Source: Prevotella communis (GTDB taxonomy: Bacteria > Bacteroidota > Bacteroidia > Bacteroidales > Bacteroidaceae). From it: a stretch of 64,000 bases of DNA. The notes beneath the pieces were generated by a model. That model ran no database searches and was not told the DNA's origin. It was given only the letters and a program-made list of their open reading frames with translations. Every line of letters begins with the position of its first letter. Within the stretch, counting starts at the first letter, position 1. Below are positions 10,001 to 17,861 of this stretch, piece after piece. The stretch covers positions 620,001-684,000 of the forward strand of contig NZ_CP091792.1 in assembly GCF_022024115.1 (NCBI RefSeq), given 5' to 3'. The position numbers and the translations under genes are program-made.

Positions 10001-12555
10001 ATGATTGCAGATTTGAAACTCCAAATGCTTCTTGGACAGAGTCATTACTCAAGGTGCGTCAACTGACATTCAATCGTTTCGATCATTCTATCTATCCTGA
10101 TGCTTCAAGTTTCAGAAGGGGTGTCTATATGACAAGGAACACCCGATTGATGGGAAGCTTGGCAAACAGAGCATCAGAAATCTCATATGGCACACAGACG
10201 CCAGCTCCGAAGGAGTTCGCAGGTATGGCAATGGCAACGGTAGATGAAAGTCTGCAAGGTCGTATTGCTGGGATGGATATCTTAGAAACGAAGGAATCGG
10301 TAGCGGATAATCTTGTTGGGATGAACGTGTCTGACAAGCAGAATGGAATTGAGCAGATGCAGATGCGAGAGAATCTGCAGGAGACAGCATTCTTCTATCC
10401 GCAACTGCTGGCTGATAGCGAAGGACGGGTGTCGATGAAATTCACTTTGCCAGAGTGCCTGACCACCTGGCACTTCATGGGCTTGGCTCATACACAGGAT
10501 ATGAAGACAGGAACATTGACTGACGATGCTGTAGCTAGGAAAGAAGTCATGATTATACCTAATATGCCTCGTTTTGTGCGCGAGGGTGACATGGCCACTA
10601 TCTCGGCCCGTATTCTGAATACTAGTGAGAAGGCTATCATCGGTAAAGCTCGTCTGGAATTGCTTGATCCAGAGACCATGCAGGTGGTGTCTGCTCAGGA
10701 GCAATATGTTCAAGTGACGGCTAATGGCACTAGTGCGGTAACCTTCACTTATGACAGTCGTAGCACCTCTTACACTCTGCTGGTTGCTAAGATGATGGTT
10801 AGTGGCGAGGGCTTTAGCGATGGTGAGCAGCACTATCTGCCCATTTTACCTAATAAGGAGCGTGTCACCGTAACGGTACCTTTCACACAGACGGAACCTG
10901 GGATAAAGACGATAGACTTGTCTGCCTTGAAAGATAAAACGAATAGTCAACTGACGTTAGAGTATACCAATAACCCAGTCTGGCTGATGATTCAGGCCTT
11001 GCCCACGGTGGGTCATCCTCACGATAACTGTGCTATCTGTCAGGTATCAGCTTTTTATGCCAATGCTATAGGGCGCCATATTCTGAAGCAGAACCCGCAG
11101 ACAAAACATATCTTTGAGACTTGGAGTCGTGATGAGGTTTCGTTGCAGAGCAGTCTGCAGAAGAATCAGGAACTGAAAGACCTCGTACTTGATGAGACAC
11201 CTTGGCTGGCTGATGCTAATCGCGAACAGGAGCAGAAAGAGCGACTGGCTGATTTCTTTGATGAAAACCTGATACAACAGCGGCAGAATAGCTCTTTAGA
11301 TAACTTGCGTCATTTGCAACTTGCTGATGGCTCATGGAGTTGGTGGCCTGGTATGGATGGGTCAATATATATGACGGTTGAAGTCAGCGAGATGCTGGTA
11401 CGTCTGAACCAGATGACCACTACTCAAGATGCTACCAAACAAATGCTCACCAGGGCTTTCGACTATATGGGGAAAGAGATGGTGAAGATGGTTGATGAGA
11501 TGAAGAAGGATGCCAAGAAGGGATGGAAACCAACCTTCCCCAGTCACATGGTACTACAGTGGCTTTATATTTGTGCGCTCGACGGTCGGCAGTTACCTGC
11601 CAACGTGAAAGAGGCTAATAACTATCTCATCCGTTTGTTGAAGAAAGAAACAACTAATCAAAGCATCTACGACAAGGCGATGTCGGCTATTGTTCTAAAT
11701 AATAAGACGTATATCAAGAGCCTGAAAGAATACACGGTTTATCGTGAGGATATGGGACGCTATTACGATACGAACCGTGCCCTCTACTCATGGCGTGACT
11801 ACCGCATCCCCACACAGGTGGCTGCTATCGAGGCTATCAAGCGACTGACGCCTGAGGATACCAAGACCATCGAGGAGATGCAGCGTTGGCTGTTGCAGGA
11901 GAAACGTACACAGGCTTGGGATACGCCCGTGAATAGTGCCGATGCTATTTATGCTTTCCTGAATGGCAATAGTGAGTCACTGAAAGCGCAACCGAAGACT
12001 GTGCTGAAGGTTGACGGTGAGGAACTGCAGACATCACAGGCTACGGCAGGTATCGGTTATGTGAAGACTACGATGAGTGGTGACAACAAGCAGACCTTCA
12101 CTGCCGAGAAAACCTCTACAGGAACCTCATGGGGTGCTGTCTATATGCAGTATATGCAGTCTGTTAGCGATATCGAGGCGCAAAACAGCGGCATCAAGGT
12201 GAAGCGCGAGATATTAAGTGCGGCAGCAAATCTCAAGGTGGGCGACCGCATCAAGGTACGCATCACCATCGAGGCCGACCGTGACTATGATTTTGTGCAG
12301 GTTGTTGACAAGCGTGCTGCCTGCATGGAACCGGTGAACCAGTTGAGCGGTTATCATTGGGGCTATTATACAACACCGAAGGATTGTGCTACAAATTATT
12401 ATTTCGACTTGCTTGCTAAGGGTAAGCATGTCATAGAGACGGAATATTATATCGACCGCGCGGGAACATACGAGACAGGCACCTGTACTGCCAGTTGTGC
12501 TTATAGTCCTGAGTTCCGTGGTGTCGCTAAATCGCAAACTATAAAAGTAGAATGA
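7063..12555 (+). CDS. Large alpha-2-macroglobulin family protein (MG2 type)
   Basis: An 1830-residue secreted protein starting with a signal peptide (MKKIALAVIWMIPAFLFGQ). A helical N-terminal part is followed by macroglobulin beta-sandwich domains, with the MG2 signature DRSIYRPGQVVHVSV near residue 500. A long linker near 1050-1110 leads to ENLQETAFFYPQL and LPECLTTWHFMGLAHT, the usual start of the bait and complement-like region. At the expected thioester site there is HDNCAICQ (about 1319) rather than CxEQ, so no thioester is formed. Such proteins are thought to trap or resist proteases in the periplasm. Oddly, a segment near 1055 reads TVDESLQGRIAGMDI, like a SusC plug domain. Its TGA overlaps the next gene's ATG. 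Confidence 0.85.
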   Translation: MKKIALAVIWMIPAFLFGQSYESLWKQVEDALNKDLPQTEQQVLRQIAAKAEKEKNYGQLLKAELEAGQACTSVSRDSLKPVVERLQQREERAKDPVLRAVYQTVLGSIYERNYFLGENHREIAKHYYDMALQHPEQLAAVKADSFRPFVKEGEDSRIYSGDLLSVIGYETKHYDVLRDYYLKKGNRVAAMMSSLEWLMQQAPYDDEKSSWSPFFARLDSLAEAYADLPETGEVAIRRYGLMEENAQVSAKEKWEYIDVALKHWGTWDRMNELRNKQKELKSLNYYTWAHEPVLPHREITVGIGDIRGISKLTMRVYRVNATAMDLKDIDPNKENDYRKIKGRLTEKPELTQVRTYGGKAPYEQFNDTLKLSALPVGVYMVEVETLPSMKKVERSFYYVSNLRVLSQHLSKSKTRYVVVNATTGQPVGGAKLRFNSNGKIVTLTTDSKGEAVSETGSLRVTELFVTTDDDKACAEMNHYGYFTYYKQQEMREEARIFTDRSIYRPGQVVHVSVILYKTEKGFQHSVRKGEKVQVTLEDANGKEIGKEYVTTDDYGTCSAQFTLPRKGLTGQYCVRVDRVSNWFRVEEYKRPTFEVEMPKVTVDYKDGDTLQVKGIARTYAGTPVQGAKVKYTVERTRHQLWWRYSYYWNQITIGEDDGTHMMAEGEVVTDANGHFTIPTPMVLPMTKYAMLYNFEIDVDVTDQAGETHYAELSLPLGNRKSMFLIDLPTKILKEDGGSMTFMMQNSAGVDTDASVRYRVDGGRWNTVKTMTKCPLAKGQLKVGKHTVEAICGEDSLKREFVVFSLDDKRPVAETDDWFYASSNYFPNDGTPVTVQVGSSASDVHVVYTILSGDRLIESGSADLTNELLNRKFTYKEDYDNGILISFAWVKEGKSYVHDISIERPKPDMNLKLQWQTFRNRLEPGQNEEWTLTILGPDGKPVKAQLLATLYDKSLDQLTPHEWSMSVNRRLPLPQTSWFFYDCRFETPNASWTESLLKVRQLTFNRFDHSIYPDASSFRRGVYMTRNTRLMGSLANRASEISYGTQTPAPKEFAGMAMATVDESLQGRIAGMDILETKESVADNLVGMNVSDKQNGIEQMQMRENLQETAFFYPQLLADSEGRVSMKFTLPECLTTWHFMGLAHTQDMKTGTLTDDAVARKEVMIIPNMPRFVREGDMATISARILNTSEKAIIGKARLELLDPETMQVVSAQEQYVQVTANGTSAVTFTYDSRSTSYTLLVAKMMVSGEGFSDGEQHYLPILPNKERVTVTVPFTQTEPGIKTIDLSALKDKTNSQLTLEYTNNPVWLMIQALPTVGHPHDNCAICQVSAFYANAIGRHILKQNPQTKHIFETWSRDEVSLQSSLQKNQELKDLVLDETPWLADANREQEQKERLADFFDENLIQQRQNSSLDNLRHLQLADGSWSWWPGMDGSIYMTVEVSEMLVRLNQMTTTQDATKQMLTRAFDYMGKEMVKMVDEMKKDAKKGWKPTFPSHMVLQWLYICALDGRQLPANVKEANNYLIRLLKKETTNQSIYDKAMSAIVLNNKTYIKSLKEYTVYREDMGRYYDTNRALYSWRDYRIPTQVAAIEAIKRLTPEDTKTIEEMQRWLLQEKRTQAWDTPVNSADAIYAFLNGNSESLKAQPKTVLKVDGEELQTSQATAGIGYVKTTMSGDNKQTFTAEKTSTGTSWGAVYMQYMQSVSDIEAQNSGIKVKREILSAAANLKVGDRIKVRITIEADRDYDFVQVVDKRAACMEPVNQLSGYHWGYYTTPKDCATNYYFDLLAKGKHVIETEYYIDRAGTYETGTCTASCAYSPEFRGVAKSQTIKVE

Positions 12556-13613
12556 AGAAGACTTTAGTAATAATAGGCCTTTGTATGGCCTCTCTGATTG
12601 TATCTGCGCAGAGAGTGCAGGTAGATAAGTCAACGGTTAATGTCGGAAAGACGGGGTTTGAGGTGCCTGTCACGGCGACGTTTGAACTGAAAAATAGAAG
12701 CGGACGTCATCTGACTGTTACAAGTGTGAAACCGGATTGTGGATGTACCAAGGTGGAATACCCTAAGAAGAGTGTAGGTGGCGGTGAGACATTCAAGATT
12801 TCGCTGACCTATGACGCCCGTATGCTGGGACATTTCCGCAAGCAGGCTGCTGTCTATGTACGTGGCTCTAAGAATCCCGTATGGCTGACCATGGAGGGTG
12901 TTGTCCTTGAGGACTGGAAAGACTATAGCAGGATGTATCCCTATAAGTTTGGTAATATCCTGGCTGATGTTGACAATGCGGAGTTTGATGATGTGAATAA
13001 GGGTGACCATCCGGAGATGGTTGTCAATATTATTAATAATGGTACGGAAACGGTGGTGCCGAATATGCTTCATTTGCCGCCATATCTCTCGGCTTTTGCT
13101 GTGCCGGAGAAGTTGGAACCGGGGAAGACCGGTAAGCTGACGTTGACACTGAATTCGCAGCATCTGAACAGTTTTGGACTGACACAGACCACGATTTACC
13201 TGGCGGAGCAGTTGAGCGACAAGGTGAGCAGTGAGACGGAGTTCCCTGTCTCAGTGGTGTTGTTGCCTAATGCAACGCTTTTCGAAGGAAAAAACAAACA
13301 GTATGCGCCCCGACTGGAGTATTCCACCGACTCTATTGCTTTGGGAATGGTGGGCAAAAGGAATGTGAAGAAGGGGGTTATCACCTTGGCAAATAAGGGC
13401 CGCGTGCCTTTGAAGATATCATCGCTACAGATGTTTACAAAGGGCATGAAAGTGACGCTGGATAAGAGTGAACTGCAACCTGGTGAGTCCACGAAGTTGA
13501 AGGTCGTGATAGACAGGGATCAGGTACTGAAGGCTCGTCAGCGTCCGCGTGTGCTGATGATTACCAACGACCCCGACCACTCCAAGGTGGTTATCAAAGT
13601 GAGTGTGAAATAA
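12552..13613 (+). CDS. DUF1573 domain secreted protein
   Basis: A 353-residue protein with signal peptide MKKTLVIIGLCMASLIVSAQ. The N-terminal immunoglobulin-like domain carries the DUF1573 signature DCGCTKVEYP near residue 62, and a second similar beta-sandwich lies near 260-350. DUF1573 proteins are common in Bacteroidetes and their function is not established. Start and stop overlap (ATGA) with the macroglobulin gene, so the two are probably co-translated and may act together in the envelope. Confidence 0.85.
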   Translation: MKKTLVIIGLCMASLIVSAQRVQVDKSTVNVGKTGFEVPVTATFELKNRSGRHLTVTSVKPDCGCTKVEYPKKSVGGGETFKISLTYDARMLGHFRKQAAVYVRGSKNPVWLTMEGVVLEDWKDYSRMYPYKFGNILADVDNAEFDDVNKGDHPEMVVNIINNGTETVVPNMLHLPPYLSAFAVPEKLEPGKTGKLTLTLNSQHLNSFGLTQTTIYLAEQLSDKVSSETEFPVSVVLLPNATLFEGKNKQYAPRLEYSTDSIALGMVGKRNVKKGVITLANKGRVPLKISSLQMFTKGMKVTLDKSELQPGESTKLKVVIDRDQVLKARQRPRVLMITNDPDHSKVVIKVSVK

Positions 13614-13629
13614 TTATCAATTCAAACAA

Positions 13630-14751
13630 ATGGAACATCCCGAGAATAGTGCTGAATATGCTGGCTTGCAGGTGAATAGTGGGGTAGAGCAGCCTTCTAT
13701 CATCAACCCTTACCTGAAGCGTAACCGTTTCCGCAGGCGTGAGTTGAGCGTCGGCGAGATGGTTGAGGGTATCGTGAAAGGTGACGTGACGATTCTCTCG
13801 CAGGCGGTGACGCTGATAGAGAGTGTGAATCCCGACCATCAGGCTAAGGCGCAGGAGGTGATCAATAAGTGTCTGCCCTATAGCGGAAAGAGTGTGCGTA
13901 TCGGTATCAGTGGCGTGCCGGGAGCTGGTAAGTCGACCTCTATTGATGAGTTTGGCGTTCATCTGCTGAAAGAGAAAGGCGGACGCCTGGCGGTATTAGC
14001 TATCGACCCAAGTAGTGAGCGCACCAAGGGAAGTATCCTGGGAGATAAGACACGTATGGAGAAACTGGCCATACATCCCGATTCGTTTATCCGTCCCAGT
14101 CCGTCGGCCGGCTCTTTGGGCGGTGTGGCACGAAAGACACGTGAGACCATCGTCCTTTGTGAGGCTGCGGGGTTCGACAAGATATTCGTGGAGACGGTAG
14201 GTGTTGGTCAGAGTGAAACGGCCTGTCACTCGATGGTAGACTTCTTCCTGTTGATACAGGTGGCTGGTACAGGCGATGAGTTGCAGGGTATCAAACGCGG
14301 TATCATGGAGATAGCCGATGGCATTGTCATCAATAAATGTGATGGTGATAATGTGGACCGTTGTCAGATGGCTGCAACCAATTTCCGTAATGCCCTGCAT
14401 TTCTTCCCCATGCCAGAGAGTGGCTGGACACCAAAGGTGCTATGCTATAGTGGTTTCTATGGCACGGGCGTGAAGGAAATCTGGGATATGATATACGAGT
14501 ATTTTGATTTCGTGAAGGCCAATGGCTATTTCGACTATCGTCGCAACGAACAATCGAAGTACTGGATGTATGAGACCATCAACGAACAGCTGAGGCTGAA
14601 TTTCTATCATAATCCCCGGATTCGTGAACAGCTTCAGTTGGCAGAGCAGTCGGTGCTGCAGGGACAGAAGACGAGTTTTGTGGCAGCACAGGATTTGCTG
14701 GAGATTTACTATCGTGATAACGTCATAACGAGACAACTAGATAACGAGTAA
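13630..14751 (+). CDS. meaB: Methylmalonyl-CoA mutase-associated GTPase MeaB
   Basis: G3E-family P-loop GTPase that loads and protects the cobalamin cofactor of methylmalonyl-CoA mutase. The 373 residues show Walker A GVPGAGKST near 96, DPSSERTKGSILGDKTRM, the switch segment FVETVGVGQSETA, and the base-recognition NKCD near 233. The older name ArgK applies to the same family. Propionate formation through methylmalonyl-CoA is central in Prevotella, which fits. No mutase gene is in the window. It follows the DUF1573 gene by 16 bases. Confidence 0.95.
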   Translation: MEHPENSAEYAGLQVNSGVEQPSIINPYLKRNRFRRRELSVGEMVEGIVKGDVTILSQAVTLIESVNPDHQAKAQEVINKCLPYSGKSVRIGISGVPGAGKSTSIDEFGVHLLKEKGGRLAVLAIDPSSERTKGSILGDKTRMEKLAIHPDSFIRPSPSAGSLGGVARKTRETIVLCEAAGFDKIFVETVGVGQSETACHSMVDFFLLIQVAGTGDELQGIKRGIMEIADGIVINKCDGDNVDRCQMAATNFRNALHFFPMPESGWTPKVLCYSGFYGTGVKEIWDMIYEYFDFVKANGYFDYRRNEQSKYWMYETINEQLRLNFYHNPRIREQLQLAEQSVLQGQKTSFVAAQDLLEIYYRDNVITRQLDNE

Positions 14752-14753
14752 TA

Positions 14754-15614
14754 ATGATTCAGATAGAGATAGATAACGGCAGTGGTTTCTGTTTTGGCGT
14801 GACTACGGCCATTAAGAAAGCGGAGGAGGAACTGGCTCAGGGCGAGAAACTCTATTGTCTGGGAGATATTGTGCATAACGGCATGGAGTGTGAGCGCCTG
14901 CGACAGATGGGGCTTATTACTATTAACCATGAGGAGATGCGTGAGCTGCATGATGTGAAGGTGCTGTTGCGTGCTCATGGTGAACCACCTGAGACCTACG
15001 AACTGGCACGGCGGAATAATATTGAGATTATTGATGCAACCTGTCCTGTGGTACTGAAACTGCAGAAGCGCATCAAGGAACAGTATGATGCAAACCTCCA
15101 GTCGCAGATCGTTATCTTTGGTAAGAAGGGTCATGCCGAGGTGTTGGGACTGGTTGGACAGACACAGTCTTCGGCTATCGTCATTGAGAATTTCGATGAG
15201 GTGACGAAACTGGATTTCTCGCGTGATATCTACCTGTATAGTCAGACGACGAAATCGCTCGATGAATTCCATCGTATCATTGACTATATCCAGGCACATA
15301 TATCACCAAATGCGAAATTCCAGAGCTTTGACACCATCTGTCGTTCGGTGGCCAACCGAATGCCGAATATCTCACAGTTCGCTGCCAAGCATGACCTCGT
15401 CCTGTTTGTTTGTGGTCGTAAGAGTAGTAATGGAAAGGTGCTTTATAATGAGTGCTTGCGCGTGAACTCTAATACTCATTTGGTGGAAGGCCCGGAGGAA
15501 ATAGCGTCTCAGTGGCTGGAAGGCATCAATACCGTGGGCATCTGTGGTGCCACGTCAACGCCTAAATGGTTGATGGAACAGTGCAGGGATAAACTTTTGA
15601 TGTTTGATGTCTGA
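14754..15614 (+). CDS. ispH: 4-hydroxy-3-methylbut-2-enyl diphosphate reductase IspH
   Basis: Last step of the methylerythritol phosphate pathway, giving IPP and DMAPP with a 4Fe-4S cluster. The three cluster cysteines are C13 (GFCFGV), C97 (DATCPVV) and C196 (DTICRSV). At 286 residues it is normal length. It starts two bases after the meaB stop. Its final codons (MFDV, stop) are encoded by a TGATGTT heptad repeat, and the stop TGA overlaps the next ATG inside that repeat. Confidence 0.96.
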   Translation: MIQIEIDNGSGFCFGVTTAIKKAEEELAQGEKLYCLGDIVHNGMECERLRQMGLITINHEEMRELHDVKVLLRAHGEPPETYELARRNNIEIIDATCPVVLKLQKRIKEQYDANLQSQIVIFGKKGHAEVLGLVGQTQSSAIVIENFDEVTKLDFSRDIYLYSQTTKSLDEFHRIIDYIQAHISPNAKFQSFDTICRSVANRMPNISQFAAKHDLVLFVCGRKSSNGKVLYNECLRVNSNTHLVEGPEEIASQWLEGINTVGICGATSTPKWLMEQCRDKLLMFDV

Positions 15615-15639
15615 TGTTTGATGTTGGAGGTTTGAGGTT
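15598..15639. repeat. Heptad repeat at the ispH/protease junction
   Basis: Six 7-bp units, four of them TGATGTT or TGATGTC, then GGAGGTT and TGAGGTT. The unit itself creates the overlapping stop and start (TGATG). As a result the end of IspH and the start of the protease both read MFDV, in different frames. Confidence 0.85.
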
Positions 15640-17857
15640 TAAACTGATCATAGTACTGTTGTGCCTGCTGAGCATCCCTGTTCTTGCCCAGCGACCTCAG
15701 TATGGCAAGATGTCACCTCTGCTTCGTCAGTTGGCACGCAGTTCATCTCCTATCCCCTATCTTCCCTCATCCATCTTACATCTTCCTTCTTCCCTCTCCC
15801 CTCATCCATCTTCCCTCTTCCATCATCCCTCTTCCGTCTGCGCTTTCGTGAAGGTTGGTGATAACGGTGAGGATGTACTTCGGGAACATGGTTGCAAGGT
15901 GCTGGCACGTATAGGACAGGTATGTATTGCGGATATACCCGTACGACAACTGGGTGCCCTGTCGCTTGATGCCCGTATCCTGCGTATGGAGGCGCGTCAG
16001 GGAAACTGCTTGTCCACCGATCAGATGGCTACCCATTTGAATGCCTTGCCTGTCTATGCCGGCCAGAACCTGCCACAGGCTTTCACGGGTAAGGGCGTGG
16101 TCGTGGGCGTGATGGATGTAGGCTTTGACCTGACCCATCCGAATTTCTATTCTGCTGATACGACGCAGTATCGTATCAGGAAATTCTGGGATATGGTGAC
16201 ACAGGATACCGTGGGCAGCGGACTGTATGTAGGACGTGATTACGAGGGACGGGAGAACCTGTTGGCCCTGGGGCATTCCCGTGACGGTCTGGATATGACG
16301 CACGGAACATATACTACAGGCATTGCTGCAGGCAGTGGCGTGGGGTCGCCTTACCGGGGCATGGCGCCAGAAGCCGACCTCTGTCTGGTTGCCAATGCCG
16401 TGACCGATGATATTGTCTATATCGACTCAGCCGACTACTATAAATATACCTTTGCTACCGATGCGCTGGGATTCAAGTATCTGTTTGACTATGCTAAAAG
16501 CGTGGGGAAACCCTGTGTGGCGTCGTTCAGTGAAGGTTCGGTGCAGGATTTCCGCGGTTATGACCAGTTATATTATGAGATGTTGGATAGTTTGGTTGGA
16601 CCTGGACGTATCTTGGTGGCTGCTGCAGGTAATAATGGTGCGGTGAAATCTTGGTTCCGCAAACCTGTTGGCGAGGTTTCGGCCGGTACTTTCATTTCAA
16701 AAAGTGGATCGGATATGATGCTGACCTTTAAGTCTTCCCTGGATTTCCAGTTGCGTTTTGTGACTTATTCCCATGCTAACGATACCTTACTGATACGCCT
16801 GTCTGACGTGCTGTCGCAGGAAGACTCGTTGCTGACATCCGAATTGAACAAAGACGATTATCAGTTGACAGTGACCACAGAAGCATATCCTTCTTGTTAT
16901 CATGCTGATGAGATATGTTATGATGTGACGGTACATACCACAGGCGATGTCGGTACAGCACGCCCATTGTCTGTTGAGGTTGTGGGCAGAGATGCTGATG
17001 TGGAGTTTTTTCGAGTGAATGGTAATCTCTATACGTCAACACTGAATCCTTCCCTGAATGCCGGCGAAAGCGTCTGTTGTATCCACTCTCCCTCCAGTGC
17101 CCCATGTGTCATCAGCGTAGGGTCTACCTCCTATCGTGACAGTATACAGAATATGAGAGGGGAGTGGAAAAAATACTGGCTGGGAAATAGTGGCGTCTGG
17201 GCACCATTCTCGTCTGTTGGTCCCACATTCGACGGACGGATAAAACCTGACGTGATGGCCCCCGGTAATAATATTATCTCTTCTTTCAGCTCGTTCTATA
17301 TGGCTGCCCATCCGGAAGCGTCGGACCTGACCTGGGACCTGGATAGATATGAGTTTAACGGCCGCTCCTATGCCTGGATATCCAGTAGTGGCACCTCTGC
17401 ATCCTGTCCTGCCGTGGCTGGTGCGATAGCATTATGGCTTCAGGCTAAACCCGATTTGACACCTCAGGAAATTAAAGAGGTACTGAGTCTCACTTGTCGT
17501 CATTATGACAAGTCGCTCACTTATCCTAATAATAAATATGGTTATGGGGAGATAGATGTCTATCGTGGTCTGCTGTATATCCTCGGTGTTGACCGTGTAG
17601 AGGAGGTGTCAAAGACGCATACATCCGCTCGTATTCGTTATGCAGATAATCAGTTGTCTGTTTCTTTCGAACACCCTCTGTCTTCCTCTGTCCGTTTGCG
17701 TCTCTATACGATGAATGGACGCCTTGTTCATACGTCAACAGTTAAGGCAGGACAAACATCCCAAATCCTTTCTTTAGGTTCTCTGCCTGCAGGCATCTAT
17801 GCTGTTCAACTTGATGGACCCTCATCCGTTAAGGGCTCTACACTCATTAGGAAATAG
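15614..17857 (+). CDS. Subtilisin-like serine protease (S8) with T9SS-type C-terminal domain
   Basis: A 747-residue secreted protease. After a signal sequence (FKLIIVLLCLLSIPVLAQ) comes a pro-region, then the S8 catalytic domain with Asp168 (VMDVGFDLTHPN), His230 (DMTHGTYTTG), the oxyanion Asn in AAAGNNGA near 340, and Ser595 (SSSGTSASCP). The last 75 residues (VRLRLYTMNGRLVHTS ... LPAGIYAVQL) look like a type A T9SS sorting domain, suggesting outer-surface export. The pro-region holds a low-complexity stretch with PSS every seven residues, produced by a DNA heptad repeat at 15744-15834; removing it would join RQLAR to VCAFVKV as in relatives without it (inference). Confidence 0.9.
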   Translation: MFDVGGLRFKLIIVLLCLLSIPVLAQRPQYGKMSPLLRQLARSSSPIPYLPSSILHLPSSLSPHPSSLFHHPSSVCAFVKVGDNGEDVLREHGCKVLARIGQVCIADIPVRQLGALSLDARILRMEARQGNCLSTDQMATHLNALPVYAGQNLPQAFTGKGVVVGVMDVGFDLTHPNFYSADTTQYRIRKFWDMVTQDTVGSGLYVGRDYEGRENLLALGHSRDGLDMTHGTYTTGIAAGSGVGSPYRGMAPEADLCLVANAVTDDIVYIDSADYYKYTFATDALGFKYLFDYAKSVGKPCVASFSEGSVQDFRGYDQLYYEMLDSLVGPGRILVAAAGNNGAVKSWFRKPVGEVSAGTFISKSGSDMMLTFKSSLDFQLRFVTYSHANDTLLIRLSDVLSQEDSLLTSELNKDDYQLTVTTEAYPSCYHADEICYDVTVHTTGDVGTARPLSVEVVGRDADVEFFRVNGNLYTSTLNPSLNAGESVCCIHSPSSAPCVISVGSTSYRDSIQNMRGEWKKYWLGNSGVWAPFSSVGPTFDGRIKPDVMAPGNNIISSFSSFYMAAHPEASDLTWDLDRYEFNGRSYAWISSSGTSASCPAVAGAIALWLQAKPDLTPQEIKEVLSLTCRHYDKSLTYPNNKYGYGEIDVYRGLLYILGVDRVEEVSKTHTSARIRYADNQLSVSFEHPLSSSVRLRLYTMNGRLVHTSTVKAGQTSQILSLGSLPAGIYAVQLDGPSSVKGSTLIRK
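15744..15834. repeat. Thirteen in-gene heptads of pattern NNTCNNC
   Basis: Thirteen consecutive 7-bp units (for example CATCTTC, CCTCATC, CTTCTTC) inside the protease pro-region. Because 21 bases are seven codons, the protein shows a seven-residue period with PSS. Confidence 0.9.
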
Positions 17858-17861
17858 TGGC

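Noticed and set aside
11005..11050. Thioester site in the macroglobulin protein
   Set aside because: The sequence reads HDNCAICQ; the CxEQ arrangement needed for a thioester is missing.
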